Source of the DNA: Mycobacterium pseudokansasii
GTDB lineage: Bacteria > Actinomycetota > Actinomycetes > Mycobacteriales > Mycobacteriaceae
Assembly: GCF_900566075.1 (NCBI RefSeq)
Contig: NZ_UPHU01000001.1
Coordinates: 930,001-994,000, forward strand
Direction: 5' to 3'
DNA length: 64,000 nucleotides
A model generated the notes under the pieces. The model was not told the DNA's origin. It saw nothing but the letters and a program-made list of their open reading frames with translations, and made no database searches. Of the stretch, positions 1-9,904 are shown in pieces (position 1 is the first letter of the stretch; each line of letters begins with the position of its first letter). A program made the position numbers and the translations under genes.

Positions 1-170
1 CGCATGCTGGTCAGGTCCATCACCACCGCTCGGTACATGCCGGCCGCGGAGTGCAGTTCGGCTGCCAGTAGTTCCCAGCTGGCTGCGGCGGCCCGCAGCG
101 AGCTCGATCCCGGACCGGTGTACATCCGGGCCGAATTCACCTCTGGTGGCAACAGCGCAAAATCAAACAC
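1..170 (-). CDS. PPE family protein, N-terminal part (cut by window edge)
   Basis: Reading the complement from a GTG at 170, preceded by an AGGAG ribosome site, gives about 56 residues with the PPE hallmark: LLPPEVNSARMYTGPGSS at the start, followed by an Ala-rich helical stretch with a SWELLAAEL core. PPE proteins are mycobacterial surface or secreted proteins exported by ESX type VII systems, usually paired with a PE protein and escorted by EspG. The C-terminal type (SVP, MPTR, PPW) lies outside the window, so the subfamily cannot be given. No PE partner is visible upstream within the next kilobase. The identification rests on the N-terminal motif only but that motif is very specific. Confidence 0.85.
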   Translation of the reverse strand, partial: MFDFALLPPEVNSARMYTGPGSSSLRAAAASWELLAAELHSAAGMYRAVVMDLTSM

Positions 171-366
171 GATGGCTCCTGGCCTTGCTGGTGGTGAATG
201 ATGGGAAACCGCGGCCTGTTTGCCGCATTGACGAACTCATCCGGTGGTGCCCCGCTGACCGCCCGACGCCGCCAGGGGCTCGGGAAAGCCGTTGGCGTCC
301 AAAGCCGGTGACACTGCTGACGTACCCGCCCGCCCTGCGGCGGCCCCGTCGGCACCGAACATGTTG

Positions 367-1164
367 CTAGGGAGCGACTTTGAGTGCGCCAGACCGGACG
401 AGCGCTTGAGCAAGGCCGATCTTTTCATCGTCGGTCAGCCCGCCGGGCAATTCCCGGACATAGAAGGCGCCCGCGGCGATGATGAATTGCAATGCTGCAC
501 AGGCCATATCGTTGACCGACAAGACAGCGGTGCCGTCGGTGCGACACAGCGCGACGTAGTCGTCACTGCGAGCCAAGGTAAGCCGGCCCCGGCGGTCGTC
601 GACAAGCATCCGGCGGTTGACGGTGATAAAGCAGACGTCATGCCAGACATCGGGGAGTGGTTGTCCGAACAATGCTTCGTAGCGCTCGCGGAAATCAGTG
701 AATGTGGACTTCCACCGCGGGCCCCGGCCATTCACTGGAATTGCCGGCGGCCGATTCTTCACTGCCGTCCTGCGCTTCCCGTGGTGCCCGGGGCCGTAGT
801 GGGTAGGGGCATGGCTGAGATAACGGCCGAAGAACCGCCGGCCGTAGTCCGCATACTGATCGGTGAACAAGATAAATGTGTGCCAGGCGGCGTCGACCAT
901 CTCCGAATACATACCGATGACCCTGTCGTGGCTCAGCTCGCATAACACCAGATACTTCTTGACTTCGGTGAAAAGCTTCTCGGCCTGAGCGCGGGTCTCG
1001 ACCACCCGGTCGCTAAGCAGCCGATCAAGCACATACGGCGCCTCGAAGGCCAACGCCTCACGAAGATGAGCGTCGAGCACCCTCGCGTCCGAATCATTGC
1101 TTTCAGCAGGTGTGATGCCGGAGGTGGCGGTAGGGGAGGGGGTGCTATCGGCAATGGTTACCAT
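367..1164 (-). CDS. Conserved hypothetical protein, GRDP-like (glycine-rich-domain-protein-like) fold
   Basis: About 265 residues from the ATG at 1164; an upstream in-frame start at 1254 would add a low-quality leader. Residues of the form VDAAWHTFILFTDQYADYG, followed by YLSHAPTH, resemble the core of the glycine-rich-domain-containing-protein-like family (PF07173), in which a conserved Trp-His and a later His-x-Pro recur. No catalytic role is established for that family. There is no signal peptide or membrane segment. It is followed on the same strand only after 158 bp upstream by the secreted Ser-rich protein, so an operon is possible but not shown. Family placement is from motif memory and is moderate. 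Confidence 0.6.
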   Translation of the reverse strand: MVTIADSTPSPTATSGITPAESNDSDARVLDAHLREALAFEAPYVLDRLLSDRVVETRAQAEKLFTEVKKYLVLCELSHDRVIGMYSEMVDAAWHTFILFTDQYADYGRRFFGRYLSHAPTHYGPGHHGKRRTAVKNRPPAIPVNGRGPRWKSTFTDFRERYEALFGQPLPDVWHDVCFITVNRRMLVDDRRGRLTLARSDDYVALCRTDGTAVLSVNDMACAALQFIIAAGAFYVRELPGGLTDDEKIGLAQALVRSGALKVAP

Positions 1165-1322
1165 AACCTCGCCCGCTTTCTTGCCGAGGCCGGAAATCCG
1201 GACTACGCCGCTGGTGTTTCCGGGTAGTCGAACGCATATACATCTCGGGCCCAAATGTCTTTCCGATCACGTCAGTCCGGTCATACCGGACCAACGCGAA
1301 ATGCCGATCTGCCTGTTTGCCG

Positions 1323-1988
1323 TTAGTTGTCAGGGTTATACGGGTCGCCTGCCGCATATGCAGCTGCATAGTCGAGATCCGATTGCTCTTCACTACTAGG
1401 GTCGTCAGGGCGGTATTCGTTGTTGTTCGCTTGCCATTGCGCGACGGTATTTGTGCCTGAACTGTCGTCGTCGGATTCGCTCGAGCTGTAGTAGTCGTAG
1501 TCGTCATACCCGCCTGCTGCGCCGGTGCTGGACGTAACTTGCGGCCCCGCCGGCTGAGCGTTACCCGGGATCACATTTGTCTGAGTATCTGCGGGAGGCT
1601 CATTGGCCCCGCCGGAACTGCTGGTTGCCGTGGTGCTGTCTTGGGTAGGAGCCGTCGTGTCATTCGAATTGCTCGACGTGCCGCCGCTGAGGCTGCTACC
1701 GGAAGTGTCGTTGGTGTTGCTGGTGCAGCTGTCGAGCTTGAAGCCGCCGTGGGAGGCCAGCGTGATGGTAAGCCGCCCCACATCGACGCCGAGACCGTTG
1801 GCGGTGGTCGGGCTTGAGGCGTCGACGATGCCGGCGATGCCGCTGGTCAGTGCCAGCGCTCCCAGCGTGGCGCCGGCCGCAAGCCTGCCTCGCCGCGACT
1901 TGGCGGTCCCGGCTTTGGGTTGAGCCGAACCAGATTCGGCATCGTCGGCGGTGTTTTCAGGTCTCGCGCTACGGGTCGGTCTGGGCAT
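1323..1988 (-). CDS. Putative exported Ser/Thr/Asp-rich low-complexity protein
   Basis: About 221 residues starting at the ATG at 1988, which has a GAAAGGA ribosome site about ten bases upstream; a more upstream ATG in frame lacks this. A basic N-terminus with SRRGRLAAG is followed by a hydrophobic stretch (ATLGALALTSGIAGIV, about residues 35-50), which looks like a signal peptide or membrane anchor. The remainder is low-complexity: Ser/Thr/Asn/Gly-rich linker sequence, one Cys, then a YDDYDYY and SSSESDDDSS acidic tract near the C-terminus. No enzymatic domain is recognisable. The composition suggests an exported, extended cell-envelope protein. Function unknown. Confidence 0.6.
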   Translation of the reverse strand: MPRPTRSARPENTADDAESGSAQPKAGTAKSRRGRLAAGATLGALALTSGIAGIVDASSPTTANGLGVDVGRLTITLASHGGFKLDSCTSNTNDTSGSSLSGGTSSNSNDTTAPTQDSTTATSSSGGANEPPADTQTNVIPGNAQPAGPQVTSSTGAAGGYDDYDYYSSSESDDDSSGTNTVAQWQANNNEYRPDDPSSEEQSDLDYAAAYAAGDPYNPDN

Positions 1989-2726
1989 GGGCGGATGGTC
2001 CTTTCGGCGATGCGGGGTCAAACGATGTCTTCGATGTGCCATTCACGGTGTCGCCAGTGTGTTCACCCCAGACCGGTGGCGGGGGGGCGTCAACGCTGCT
2101 GCAGCGACACCGGCGCCATAGCCTGGCCGGTAGGCACCGGCGCGAGCCCGGATTTGGCCGGCACTTTCGGCGGTCGCCTCGGCGGGCTGTAAATCATTGC
2201 TGTTCAACACCGTTGAGGCAGCAACGAGACCGAGGCAGCAACCATCGCCGAAATCCCCGGGGCCGGTGTACGCCGCTACCGGCGGCGCGTTCAACCACTT
2301 CACCGATGCCGTCGCGTCCGCTGGGTCTACGGCAACCACCCACAGCGTCACTGCCGACATCCCTTCGGATCGCTTGATACTGCGCGCCTGTGTTGACTCC
2401 CTCGTCGCCCAGCGGCGCCTGTATGTATCTTGTATTGAAATCTATACATCTGTATCGGACAGAGTTGCAGAAGTCAACTTTGTAATCAATCCAGGCGGGA
2501 TGCGATCATGACGCACCTTCGACGGTCTCGGCATCGGCAGGCGGCGCGGCATGCCGAGGAGGCTCGGCCTTACGACGGCTGCGGATCGAGAACGGTGCCG
2601 GCGTTGGGCCGCTCGGGCCTGACGCTGGTTCGGCGGAGCGTGCGGCGGCTTATGCGTCTATCCGGCTATGCATGCTTATCGGGCAGTCGCCAAGGAAGAT
2701 GCGCACCGGTGCATGGTCCCGGGGAA
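1989..2726. other. 738 bp without a convincing gene; AT-rich inverted repeat
   Basis: The open frames here lack recognisable coding character. The only local signal is an AT-rich patch around 2420-2460 that holds a perfect inverted repeat ATACA-TC-TGTAT (2444-2455), the kind of small palindrome a dimeric regulator could bind. No gene it would control can be named. Confidence 0.35.
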
Positions 2727-4846
2727 CTAGTCGTCGCCATCCGCCAAGCGCTCGTTCAGGAATCCTTCGACCGCGGGGCTCGCGATGACGGACTGGGCGC
2801 CGTCTTCGGCCTGACGCATCCACCGATGTTTCGTGTGCTCCACGACGACAGTGTGCACAGGGTCGGTCCCGATGAGCATGCCTCGGGTCAGCAGGAACCG
2901 CCCATGTTGGCGGGCTTCCCGTCGGGTGGCGCGCCGCAGCGTGGCGCACGCAGGGCATAGCCAGAGTTCTTCTTTCGGCTTATTCACGCATCGCTGACAG
3001 ATCGGCGTTGCGCAACAGTCACACGAGACCATGCCGCGCAGGCACACCGGGCAGATTCTGCCGCCACAGTAACTGCATCGGGACGCATCGGGCCCAAAGT
3101 GGCCTTCCCGGTCGATGACACCATGGTCTCTGGGAAGCGTTGTGGTGCTGTCCATTCGGCGTGCATCGGTTGCGCCAGGCCTGAGGTTCGCTTGGTGCCC
3201 CCAGACCTGGCCATCCGCTACCGTGACCGCCTCGTCGACCACGAGGTCGGCGCGGGACTCGGCGAGAACGTCACCTGGGGCATGGTCGGTCTTCACCCAG
3301 TTGGCGATGAGCGCGTGGTTCACCGACACCACACCTGGTGTCTTGTCGAGACCGTTGAGCTGCTGGGTCAGCGGACACACCTGTGCCCAAACGCATTTCG
3401 TCCGTTCACAACCGCCGGCGTTGGTGCGTAGCCGCGCCCGGGTGCGCGCATAGCGGGTGTCCCGACGGCGGATGACGTCGTCGGTGACGTCGTCCCAGGT
3501 TCCGGTCGGGGATGCGGCGATGGCACGCAGCGCGACGGCCAGGGCGAGCGGGGAGGATTCGCGGTCCGACAGCGCATCTTCGAGCTCGCGCGTGCACACG
3601 TAGTTGCCGACGCCTTGGATCTGCCGGAATGGTGCCCCCAGTAGCCCGTCGGTGTAAAGACGCGTTGCTTCGTCGCGCAATTGGCTCTGCAGCGCTTTGG
3701 TTACGGTCGCGATGACGACCGGTTGAGCCGGTCGCGAGGCGCGTCCAAGGGCCGGCAACAAATAGGCCAGCGATTTGCCGGTCCCGGTGGGAGCCTCGAC
3801 CGCAAAGCGTCCCCCGTGATCGAATACGTCGGCGACGGCGCGCGCCATCTGCTGTTGCGCTTCGCGCGGGAGGAGTTGATGCCGGGCTTGCAGGACCGCG
3901 AAGGCGTCGCGTGCGGCCGAGAACGCGTCGGCAGCCGGTGAACCCGACGGGATCAGCAGCGGATCTGGCGGGCGAGTCGACGTGGACAGCTCGGGGGTTG
4001 CGGTCAGCCCGGGCAGCAACGACACGAGCGGATGATCGAAGGCCTCGAGGACACCGATGGCGAGCTGCCAGCTGGGCTCTTCCACATCGATTGCGTCCAG
4101 CATCGCCCGAACGACCCCGGCCGTCGCGGTCGCGTCCGCCAGGGCGCGGTGGGGCTCCTGGTGATCGATGTTGAATTGGTGCGTCAGATCCGCCAGGGAC
4201 CGGTTGGGCATCGCTGCGTCGAAAAGGGTTGCGAGATGCAGGCTGTCGACACACGACGGAAGGTGCGGGGGATCGATGCCGGCGCGCTCGGCCGCCTTGT
4301 GCAGGAGCGGCCGGTCGAATTCCAGTAGGTTGTGGCCGATCACGAGGTCGATCTCGGCCAGGTGGGCCTCGAGTAACCGCAGCGCGTCGTCGAGGGGGAA
4401 TTCCGCGCCGAGACTCTCGTTCGGCCGCGCCACACCGGCTGGCAATTGGACCATGATGTTCGCAAGTGGCGTGCCGTCTAACCCAACCAAAGCGAGTTCG
4501 CAGACGAAGTCTGCGGCAGAGTCGAGCCCGGTGGTCTCGATGTCGAGGACCGCGATACGGTCGGCCGCGGCGCGGCGAATGTTCGTGGGTCGGTACCCGT
4601 CGGTGTTCTCGTTGATATCTTCCGACTCGGGCGACGGTCACCGGGGGCTCAGCGGACCTGATGGACAGCGTGCCGTCTGAAAGCGCTGCGGAAAGCGATC
4701 GGCGAGTTGGGAGAGGCTCTCGATCGACTTGGCGAAGCCCTGCGAGCGTAGAGCCCCGTCAGATCTGCCGCGGACAGCGGTCCGTGCTCCGCAAGAATCC
4801 GGTAGGCGGCCTCGATCGCCGGGGGCGGCGGCTTTTGAGAAGTCAT
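2727..4846 (-). pseudogene. Decayed DnaQ-type 3'-5' exonuclease / DinG-type helicase gene
   Basis: Read on the complement, an ATG at 4846 begins MTSQKPPPPAIEAAYRILAE, but the frame is lost around 4745. Fragments in other frames (GFAKSIESLSQLADRFPQRF, then VLDIETTGLDSAADF) show the original N-terminus led into a DEDD exonuclease domain whose first motif, DIETTGLD, lies at about 4521-4550. The main frame (open 4637-2727) has no ATG or GTG before that motif. It continues with exonuclease motifs (VIGHNLLEFDRP, HRALADATAT), then a Walker A APTGTGKSLAY and a helicase core. At the DEAH box the sequence reads VVDEAV, and it runs into a Cys-rich segment with repeated CxxC pairs instead of the remaining helicase motifs. 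This indicates frameshifts at the 5' end and a deletion or fusion in the second half. It lies downstream of a second broken helicase. Confidence 0.7.
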
Positions 4847-5013
4847 CGGCGGCACGCCCATGGGTCCACGTATCCACGTTGAAAGTCCAGTGGCAGCACC
4901 GCTCCGGAGTCGTTGGCGGGGCGGACCGGGCTGCGAACTAAGCTATGCAACCTCGCGGACATGCAGGATCTCCCGTGGCCGCCTCGGCCGTATGTCGTCA
5001 CCCGCTAACGTGA

Positions 5014-7518
5014 CTACCGCGAACCGAGACCCGACAAGTAAAGGTCGGCGCCAGTGCCCGCGACGTTTTTGGGCCGGCTGCCGGGATACGCTGTGCCACT
5101 GTACGTTCCGGATTCGTCGGTGATCGCCCACGGATCTTTCAGCCACTCCCGGCTGGCACGCCTGATCGCATCGAACTTCTCCTCACTGAGGAATTCGGTT
5201 TCGATGCAGAGGTTTCGGCGCAGTTCGTCGAGCAGCACGTGCATCAACTGCCGGCGAACCTTGGGATCTGCGCTGACTAATGGGCCGCCTCTTGCAGCAC
5301 ACTTGGTGTCGTCATCTGCGAGCTGATCCAAACCGAAGTAATCGAGCCGCAATTGGCCGGTTTGCTCGAGGTTGGGCATGGTGATGCGCCATCCGCGGGC
5401 GAGGTCGCGCCACAGTCGATAGGTGACGACATCGCGCAGCGCGCGGGCGATCTTCTTGCGCGGCACGAGCTCGTCGGCGGTGTCCTCGTCGCGTGCGAAG
5501 CGCTTGAGGTTGTTACCGCCAAGCGCGGAAACCACTTCGGGCCCCAGGTTCTCGTCGGTGAGTGGCCCGTCGCCATGGTTGAGGGCGGCCCGGTAGAGTG
5601 CGGATCGAATCAACGCGACGATGACGAAGTCGTTGAAGTGTCCGGCCTGCAGACTCGCATCCTGACGGTTGTCGCTGAACGCCAGGAACTTCCGCGCTTC
5701 GGCATCGAGATCGGTCTCGTCGCGCAGGGCACGCACGACTGATTGCGACAGCACCGTCACCGCGCTGGCCCGGCCCTCGGTACCAAGGCTGGCCACGCGG
5801 GAGAACTCCGACTGCCGGGCGCTCTCGTAGCTCGTCTTGCACGAGGGGCAGAAGTCAAGCCGTTCGAAGATCGCAACGGGCATTCCGTCGTCGGTGATGC
5901 TGCCAAAAGGGTCGACGCGCAGCGATACCGGGAGCTTGTTGAGGCGCGCGGGATCAAGGGCTTGGCCCGCACCGGCAGACACCGCCCAGTCGTCGGGCAC
6001 CAGCTCCAGAAGTGCGGGGTCCGCCGGATCGGGCCATGGTTGGTCAGTGACGTAGAGCAGCCCGGTCGCGTCGGGTTGCTCATCGATGCCTGCGTGCAGG
6101 ATACGTGGACTGAAACTCTTGCGGCCGCGATCGAGGTTGACCACCAAGAACTCCTGGCCGCATTCCCGGCAGAAGGCCAGTGGAAATAACGGTTGACCCG
6201 CCGGCCGCTCGGGTGCGCTTCGTTGGTATTGCGTTGTCAGGTAACGGCTTTCCGCCGGCTCCAGCGTGGTGTAGACGGTGTCGCCCTTGCCGATGAACTG
6301 GTGCAGCTTGAACGCGAACAGCGAACGACCCTGGGGATCGCGGGCTCGCGACCCCGCCAGCAAGAGTTTCCGGAGTTTGTCACGACATATCTGTTCGTCG
6401 ACGCCCGTCGCGATGTGTAGCTTTGCCGCCGCCTCGCTCAACTTGCTCGGTGGGCGACGGCTGAGCTTTCCCTCGTCGTCTTCGCGCAGCCCGAACTCGT
6501 CCTCGGCCCACACGGCCAGCGGATCGGTCCGCAAGTCTTCCCAAGTATCCGGGGTCGACGCTGGCAGCCGCGCGGTGAGCGCAGCCGTATCGACGTGGCC
6601 GGACGTCGCCCGTCGCAGCGTCTCGCCGACCACGTTGGCGGCCGGGATCTTGACACCGAAGATTCGGGTGGCCAGGTCGGCGACCTGCTGGCGCTGCTCG
6701 GCCTTGGTGCCCGGACCGGCAAGGGTCGCGCTGGTGCCGATGCACTGCAGCTTTTCAGCGTTGATCGCGCTGCGCAGCCGGCGCACCAGCATCGCAACGT
6801 CGGCGCCCGGGCGCCCGCGATAGGTGTGCAGCTCGTCGAGGACCAGGAACGACAGGTTCCCGGCACTGGAGATCAGCGCCTTACGCTCACGTGGCCGGGT
6901 GAGCATCAGCTCGAGCATCACGTAGTTGGTCAGCAAAATGTCCGGAGGCGATGCCAGGATCGTCTCGCGTTCGCTCGATGTCTCCTGCCCGGTGTAGCGG
7001 GCGAACGTCACCTTGTGGTTCGCGGTACCGAGGAACTTCTCCAGTTCGCTGCGCTGACTATTGGCCAGCGCGTTCATCGGGTAGACGACAATGGCTCGTA
7101 CACCTTTGCCCGATCCTTCGTGCAGCACCCGGTTCACGATGGGCACGATGTACGACATCGATTTGCCCGAGCCGGTGCCAGTGGTCAGGACGTACGATTC
7201 GCCGCGGTTGGCGATCTCGAAGGCGTCGGTTTGGTGCCGATGGAAGGTGACTTCCCGGCCGATAGCGTCGTCGTCGGCCTTGATGCGGAAGATCTCGCGA
7301 GCGTGGGGATGCAGCACTCTCCGTTCGACCAGCTCGCCGACCGACCCCCCGGGTCGAAAGCGGGGTTGAGCGCCAACCATGGCTCGGGCCACAGCAGGCC
7401 GTCCTCGATCTCGCCCTCGACCTTGGCCCGGATCTGCTCGTCCTTGATGTCAAGGAAGCCCTTCACGAAGGACTCGTAGTCGTTCAGGACTTCGTCAAGG
7501 ACACCGAACGCGTCCATG
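5014..7518 (-). pseudogene. Decayed large DEAD/DEAH-box helicase (DUF1998-type) gene
   Basis: The gene starts at the ATG at 7518 (MDAFGVLDEVLNDYESFVKG). It shifts frame at the six-G run at 7345-7350 (complement), where adding one G would join NPAFDPGG to SVGELVERRVLHPHAREIF. Downstream, about 780 residues remain open with Walker A TTGTGSGKSMSY, the DExH-like box LVLDELHTYRG, motif III-like GTSATLA and a CxEC pair. These are features of very large superfamily 2 helicases that carry a DUF1998 C-terminal region. The frame stops at 5014 just after LYLSG, well short of the 1500 or more residues usual for the family, so both a frameshift and a 3' truncation are present. Known relatives occur in DNA repair and in phage-defence loci; this copy is probably inactive. 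It lies upstream of the decayed exonuclease-helicase, same strand. Confidence 0.7.
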
Positions 7519-7945
7519 ACACCTCCCGTTAGGAAGCTGGTACCGACCCGGAGGCGACCATACTTCGGGTGTGCGACAAATTTGGCACGTTGTTCACATT
7601 TTCCGAAGCGATCGGTGACGGACCACGCGCGTGGGCGCCACCAAGCCATGCGGTGTCTGTGGCGGCAGCTCGCGGTCCGAGAACGGGATAAAGGTTTGCA
7701 CGTCGGCAACGTTTGGCCCGAATAGACGTCGCCCAGGCCAACAGGCTAGCCGAGCGTGCCGCGGCCTTCGGCGCTGGGCCGCATCGTCGCCGGAAGCCTG
7801 CGCAGCGCTCAACCGGTGTGCGACTCAGCGACCCGAAGATCTCAATCTCCGAGTCTCTGTCGACATCGGTGAGAGCTTCGACCGGAGCTGACAAATGGTT
7901 TCGTCGACGGCGCACCGCGAGCCTTCGCGAGTGACGCGACACCAC
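7519..7945. other. About 430 bp without a recognisable gene
   Basis: This is the divergent region between the helicase relic (minus strand) and vapB (plus strand). Open frames on both strands are Arg-rich shadows with no start signal or recognisable motif. I see no tRNA, terminator or repeat in it apart from the vapB promoter-proximal repeats described separately. Confidence 0.4.
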
Positions 7946-7976
7946 GGTACCATCAGACAGGTAGAAAGGTACCAAC
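7946..7976 (+). promoter_or_regulatory. Candidate vapBC operator and ribosome site
   Basis: Two identical palindromic GGTACC hexamers sit at 7946-7951 and 7968-7973, 22 bases apart, which is close to two helix turns on the same DNA face. An AAAGG ribosome site overlaps the second copy just before the vapB ATG. VapB antitoxins normally autorepress by binding paired palindromes at this position. The role is inferred from position and symmetry. Confidence 0.4.
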
Positions 7977-8222
7977 ATGGCGTTGAACATCAAAGATGCG
8001 TCGGTCCATGAAGCGGTCAGGCAGATCGCCGCGATCACGGGCGAGTCTCAGGCTCAGGCGGTGGCGACGGCGGTGCAAGAGCGGCTGTCCCGGCTGCAGA
8101 GGGACGATCTGGCCGCCCGGCTCCTGGCCATCGGCCACAAGACCGCCAGCCGGATGAACCCGGAGAACAAGCCGCTGGACCATGCTGCACTGCTCTACGA
8201 CGAGCGAGGGCTACCGGCGTGA
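7977..8222 (+). CDS. VapB-family antitoxin (VapB30-like)
   Basis: An 81-residue protein beginning [20 protein letters not shown], typical of the small VapB/Rv0623 group in which an N-terminal ribbon-helix-helix segment binds DNA and the C-terminal tail blocks the toxin. The motif [20 protein letters not shown] matches the conserved helix of this group. Its TGA overlaps the vapC GTG start by four bases, giving translational coupling. The position next to the FIST gene matches the place of vapBC30 in M. tuberculosis, as far as I recall that order. It neutralises the adjacent PIN-domain ribonuclease and probably represses the pair through the GGTACC repeats upstream. Confidence 0.85.
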   Translation: MALNIKDASVHEAVRQIAAITGESQAQAVATAVQERLSRLQRDDLAARLLAIGHKTASRMNPENKPLDHAALLYDERGLPA

Positions 8223-8617
8223 TCGTGGACACGTCGGCGATCATTGCGATCCTCACCGAAGAGGACGACGCCGCCCGCTACGCCAACGCAATCGCCGCCG
8301 CGGATGTGAGAAGGCTTTCTGCGGCAAGCTATCTCGAATGCGGGATTGTCCTGGATTCCCTACGTGACCCGATCATCAGCAGGAGTTTGGACGAGCTGCT
8401 CGAGGAAGCCCGGTTCGTGGTCGAGCCGGTGGCCGAACGGCAGGCCCGGCTTGCGCGTCAGGCCTACGCAGATTTCGGCAAAGGCAGTGGCCACCCGGCC
8501 GGTTTGAACTTCGGCGATTGCCTGTCGTATGCACTGGCCGTAGACCTACGCGAGCCACTGTTGTGGAAAGGCAATGACTTTGGGCATACCGACGTCCGAT
8601 CCGCGCTGCCGGAATGA
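8219..8617 (+). CDS. VapC PIN-domain ribonuclease toxin (VapC30-like)
   Basis: A 132-residue protein from a GTG start that overlaps vapB. The PIN-domain acidic residues are visible: Asp in [11 protein letters not shown] near the N-terminus, Glu in [13 protein letters not shown] in the first third, and the Asp pair in [12 protein letters not shown] followed by [10 protein letters not shown] near the C-terminus. VapC toxins cleave specific RNAs in a magnesium-dependent way and stop growth when the labile VapB is degraded. Length and all acidic motifs are intact, so the module should be functional. The RNA target cannot be told from sequence. Confidence 0.9.
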   Translation: MIVDTSAIIAILTEEDDAARYANAIAAADVRRLSAASYLECGIVLDSLRDPIISRSLDELLEEARFVVEPVAERQARLARQAYADFGKGSGHPAGLNFGDCLSYALAVDLREPLLWKGNDFGHTDVRSALPE

Positions 8618-8668
8618 GCCCGCCGGCAGCCCGTGTCAGCTGTGACACCAGTGACGAACCCCGCGCAG

Positions 8669-9820
8669 TCAGTCGACAAACAGCGCCAACGACGCCGTGT
8701 AGCCGTGCAGGGCGTTGCGGCCGAAAACCGGGCCGATCTCCCCGGCAGCGAAGAAACCGGCCAGCGGAATCCCGCCCAGCAGATCCTCGATCGTCGACGC
8801 GTCGTGGTCGGCCACCCCGAACATCCGCCGTCCCCGCCCGTTGCAGGTGAACAGCAGCGCGCCCGCCGGACGCCCACCCAGCTCCGCTGCCGCCCGCTCC
8901 ACGGCCAGGTGCAGGTCCTTGTCCGCCGACGCGGCGTCTCGGACCTGGAACTGCACCGTGGTGCCGACCTCGACAACCTCGCCGATCTCGATCACCCCGG
9001 TCGAAGGATCGGCGCCCAGCAGCCCGCGGATCAGGAAGTCGCCCTGCCCCGGAGCCGCCAGGTGCTCGTCAACCACGATGCCGATCTGCAGGCCACGGCT
9101 GACCAGCTCCTGCTCGTGCAACGGCAGCCCCTCGACACTCTCGCGCAGGCGGTGCAGCGGCGGGCGCCCGCCCAGCTCGGTGATCACCGCGCCGTCCGCG
9201 CCGGTGACGATGTAGGGACGGCCGATCGGTCGGCAGCCCTGCGACACGATCGGGATGCTGCGCACACCGGGCAGGCGCACCCCGACGAGCCCGGAATTGA
9301 ACACGCCGCGGTCACGGAACAGCCGGGTGCCGCCCGGTCCACGTCCTCCGCTCGCCAGGCCGCCCACCACGGTCGTTCCCGGCAGGTCGCTGTTGAGGTG
9401 CTCGATGAGCAGACTCGACGGGAATGTGTACGGGTCCGGCAACAGCAGATGCAGATCGTGTGCGGACCGGTCGAACCGGTAACCGGTGAGCAATCCGCCC
9501 GAGCCGGTGCGGACGAAGTCCAGTTGGAACGTTTCGGCGGCCAGACCCGACGCCAGCCACACCGCCACCGCCGGCTGGTCCTCGATCTCATGGCGGCCGG
9601 CGACAACCGCCTGGGCGACACAGCCGATCAGCGGGGGCGAGCCGACGATGCGCTGCACCGCGGTGAGGACGTCTCCCGCCTGATCGGAGTGCGACCGCGA
9701 ACCGAGCAGCACGGCCAATGACGGCGCCTCTCCGGCGAGCTCGTCGCACGCCTGCGTGGCCGCCTCCACCGCCGCCTTCCGCGCATCGGGCGCGGTGGAG
9801 AATCCGACTCCGATCCGCAC
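8669..9820 (-). CDS. FIST-domain protein (Rv0628c-like)
   Basis: 383 residues from the GTG at 9820 ([16 protein letters not shown]), the same length I recall for M. tuberculosis Rv0628c. An N-terminal FIST domain is followed by a FIST_C domain with [12 protein letters not shown] and a terminal [19 protein letters not shown], the family's characteristic end. FIST proteins are thought to be intracellular small-ligand sensors (for example amino acids), often tied to signal transduction, but the ligand is unknown. No DNA-binding or kinase domain is attached. The gene stands alone, head to head with no close partner. In M. tuberculosis the next gene in this direction is recD; here 24 kb of accessory DNA intervenes. 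Confidence 0.85.
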   Translation of the reverse strand: MRIGVGFSTAPDARKAAVEAATQACDELAGEAPSLAVLLGSRSHSDQAGDVLTAVQRIVGSPPLIGCVAQAVVAGRHEIEDQPAVAVWLASGLAAETFQLDFVRTGSGGLLTGYRFDRSAHDLHLLLPDPYTFPSSLLIEHLNSDLPGTTVVGGLASGGRGPGGTRLFRDRGVFNSGLVGVRLPGVRSIPIVSQGCRPIGRPYIVTGADGAVITELGGRPPLHRLRESVEGLPLHEQELVSRGLQIGIVVDEHLAAPGQGDFLIRGLLGADPSTGVIEIGEVVEVGTTVQFQVRDAASADKDLHLAVERAAAELGGRPAGALLFTCNGRGRRMFGVADHDASTIEDLLGGIPLAGFFAAGEIGPVFGRNALHGYTASLALFVD

Positions 9821-9904
9821 CCCTCCATCATGCGCTGTCCGGCGCCGGTTTCCGACCATTACCGCGGCCCGGTTCTGCAGAAACGCGCCGTTGCGCCGCC
9901 CGGA

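Noticed and set aside
2043..2511. Open frames on both strands between the Ser-rich protein and the exonuclease relic
   Set aside because: No ribosome site, no motif, and composition typical of shadow frames in GC-rich DNA.
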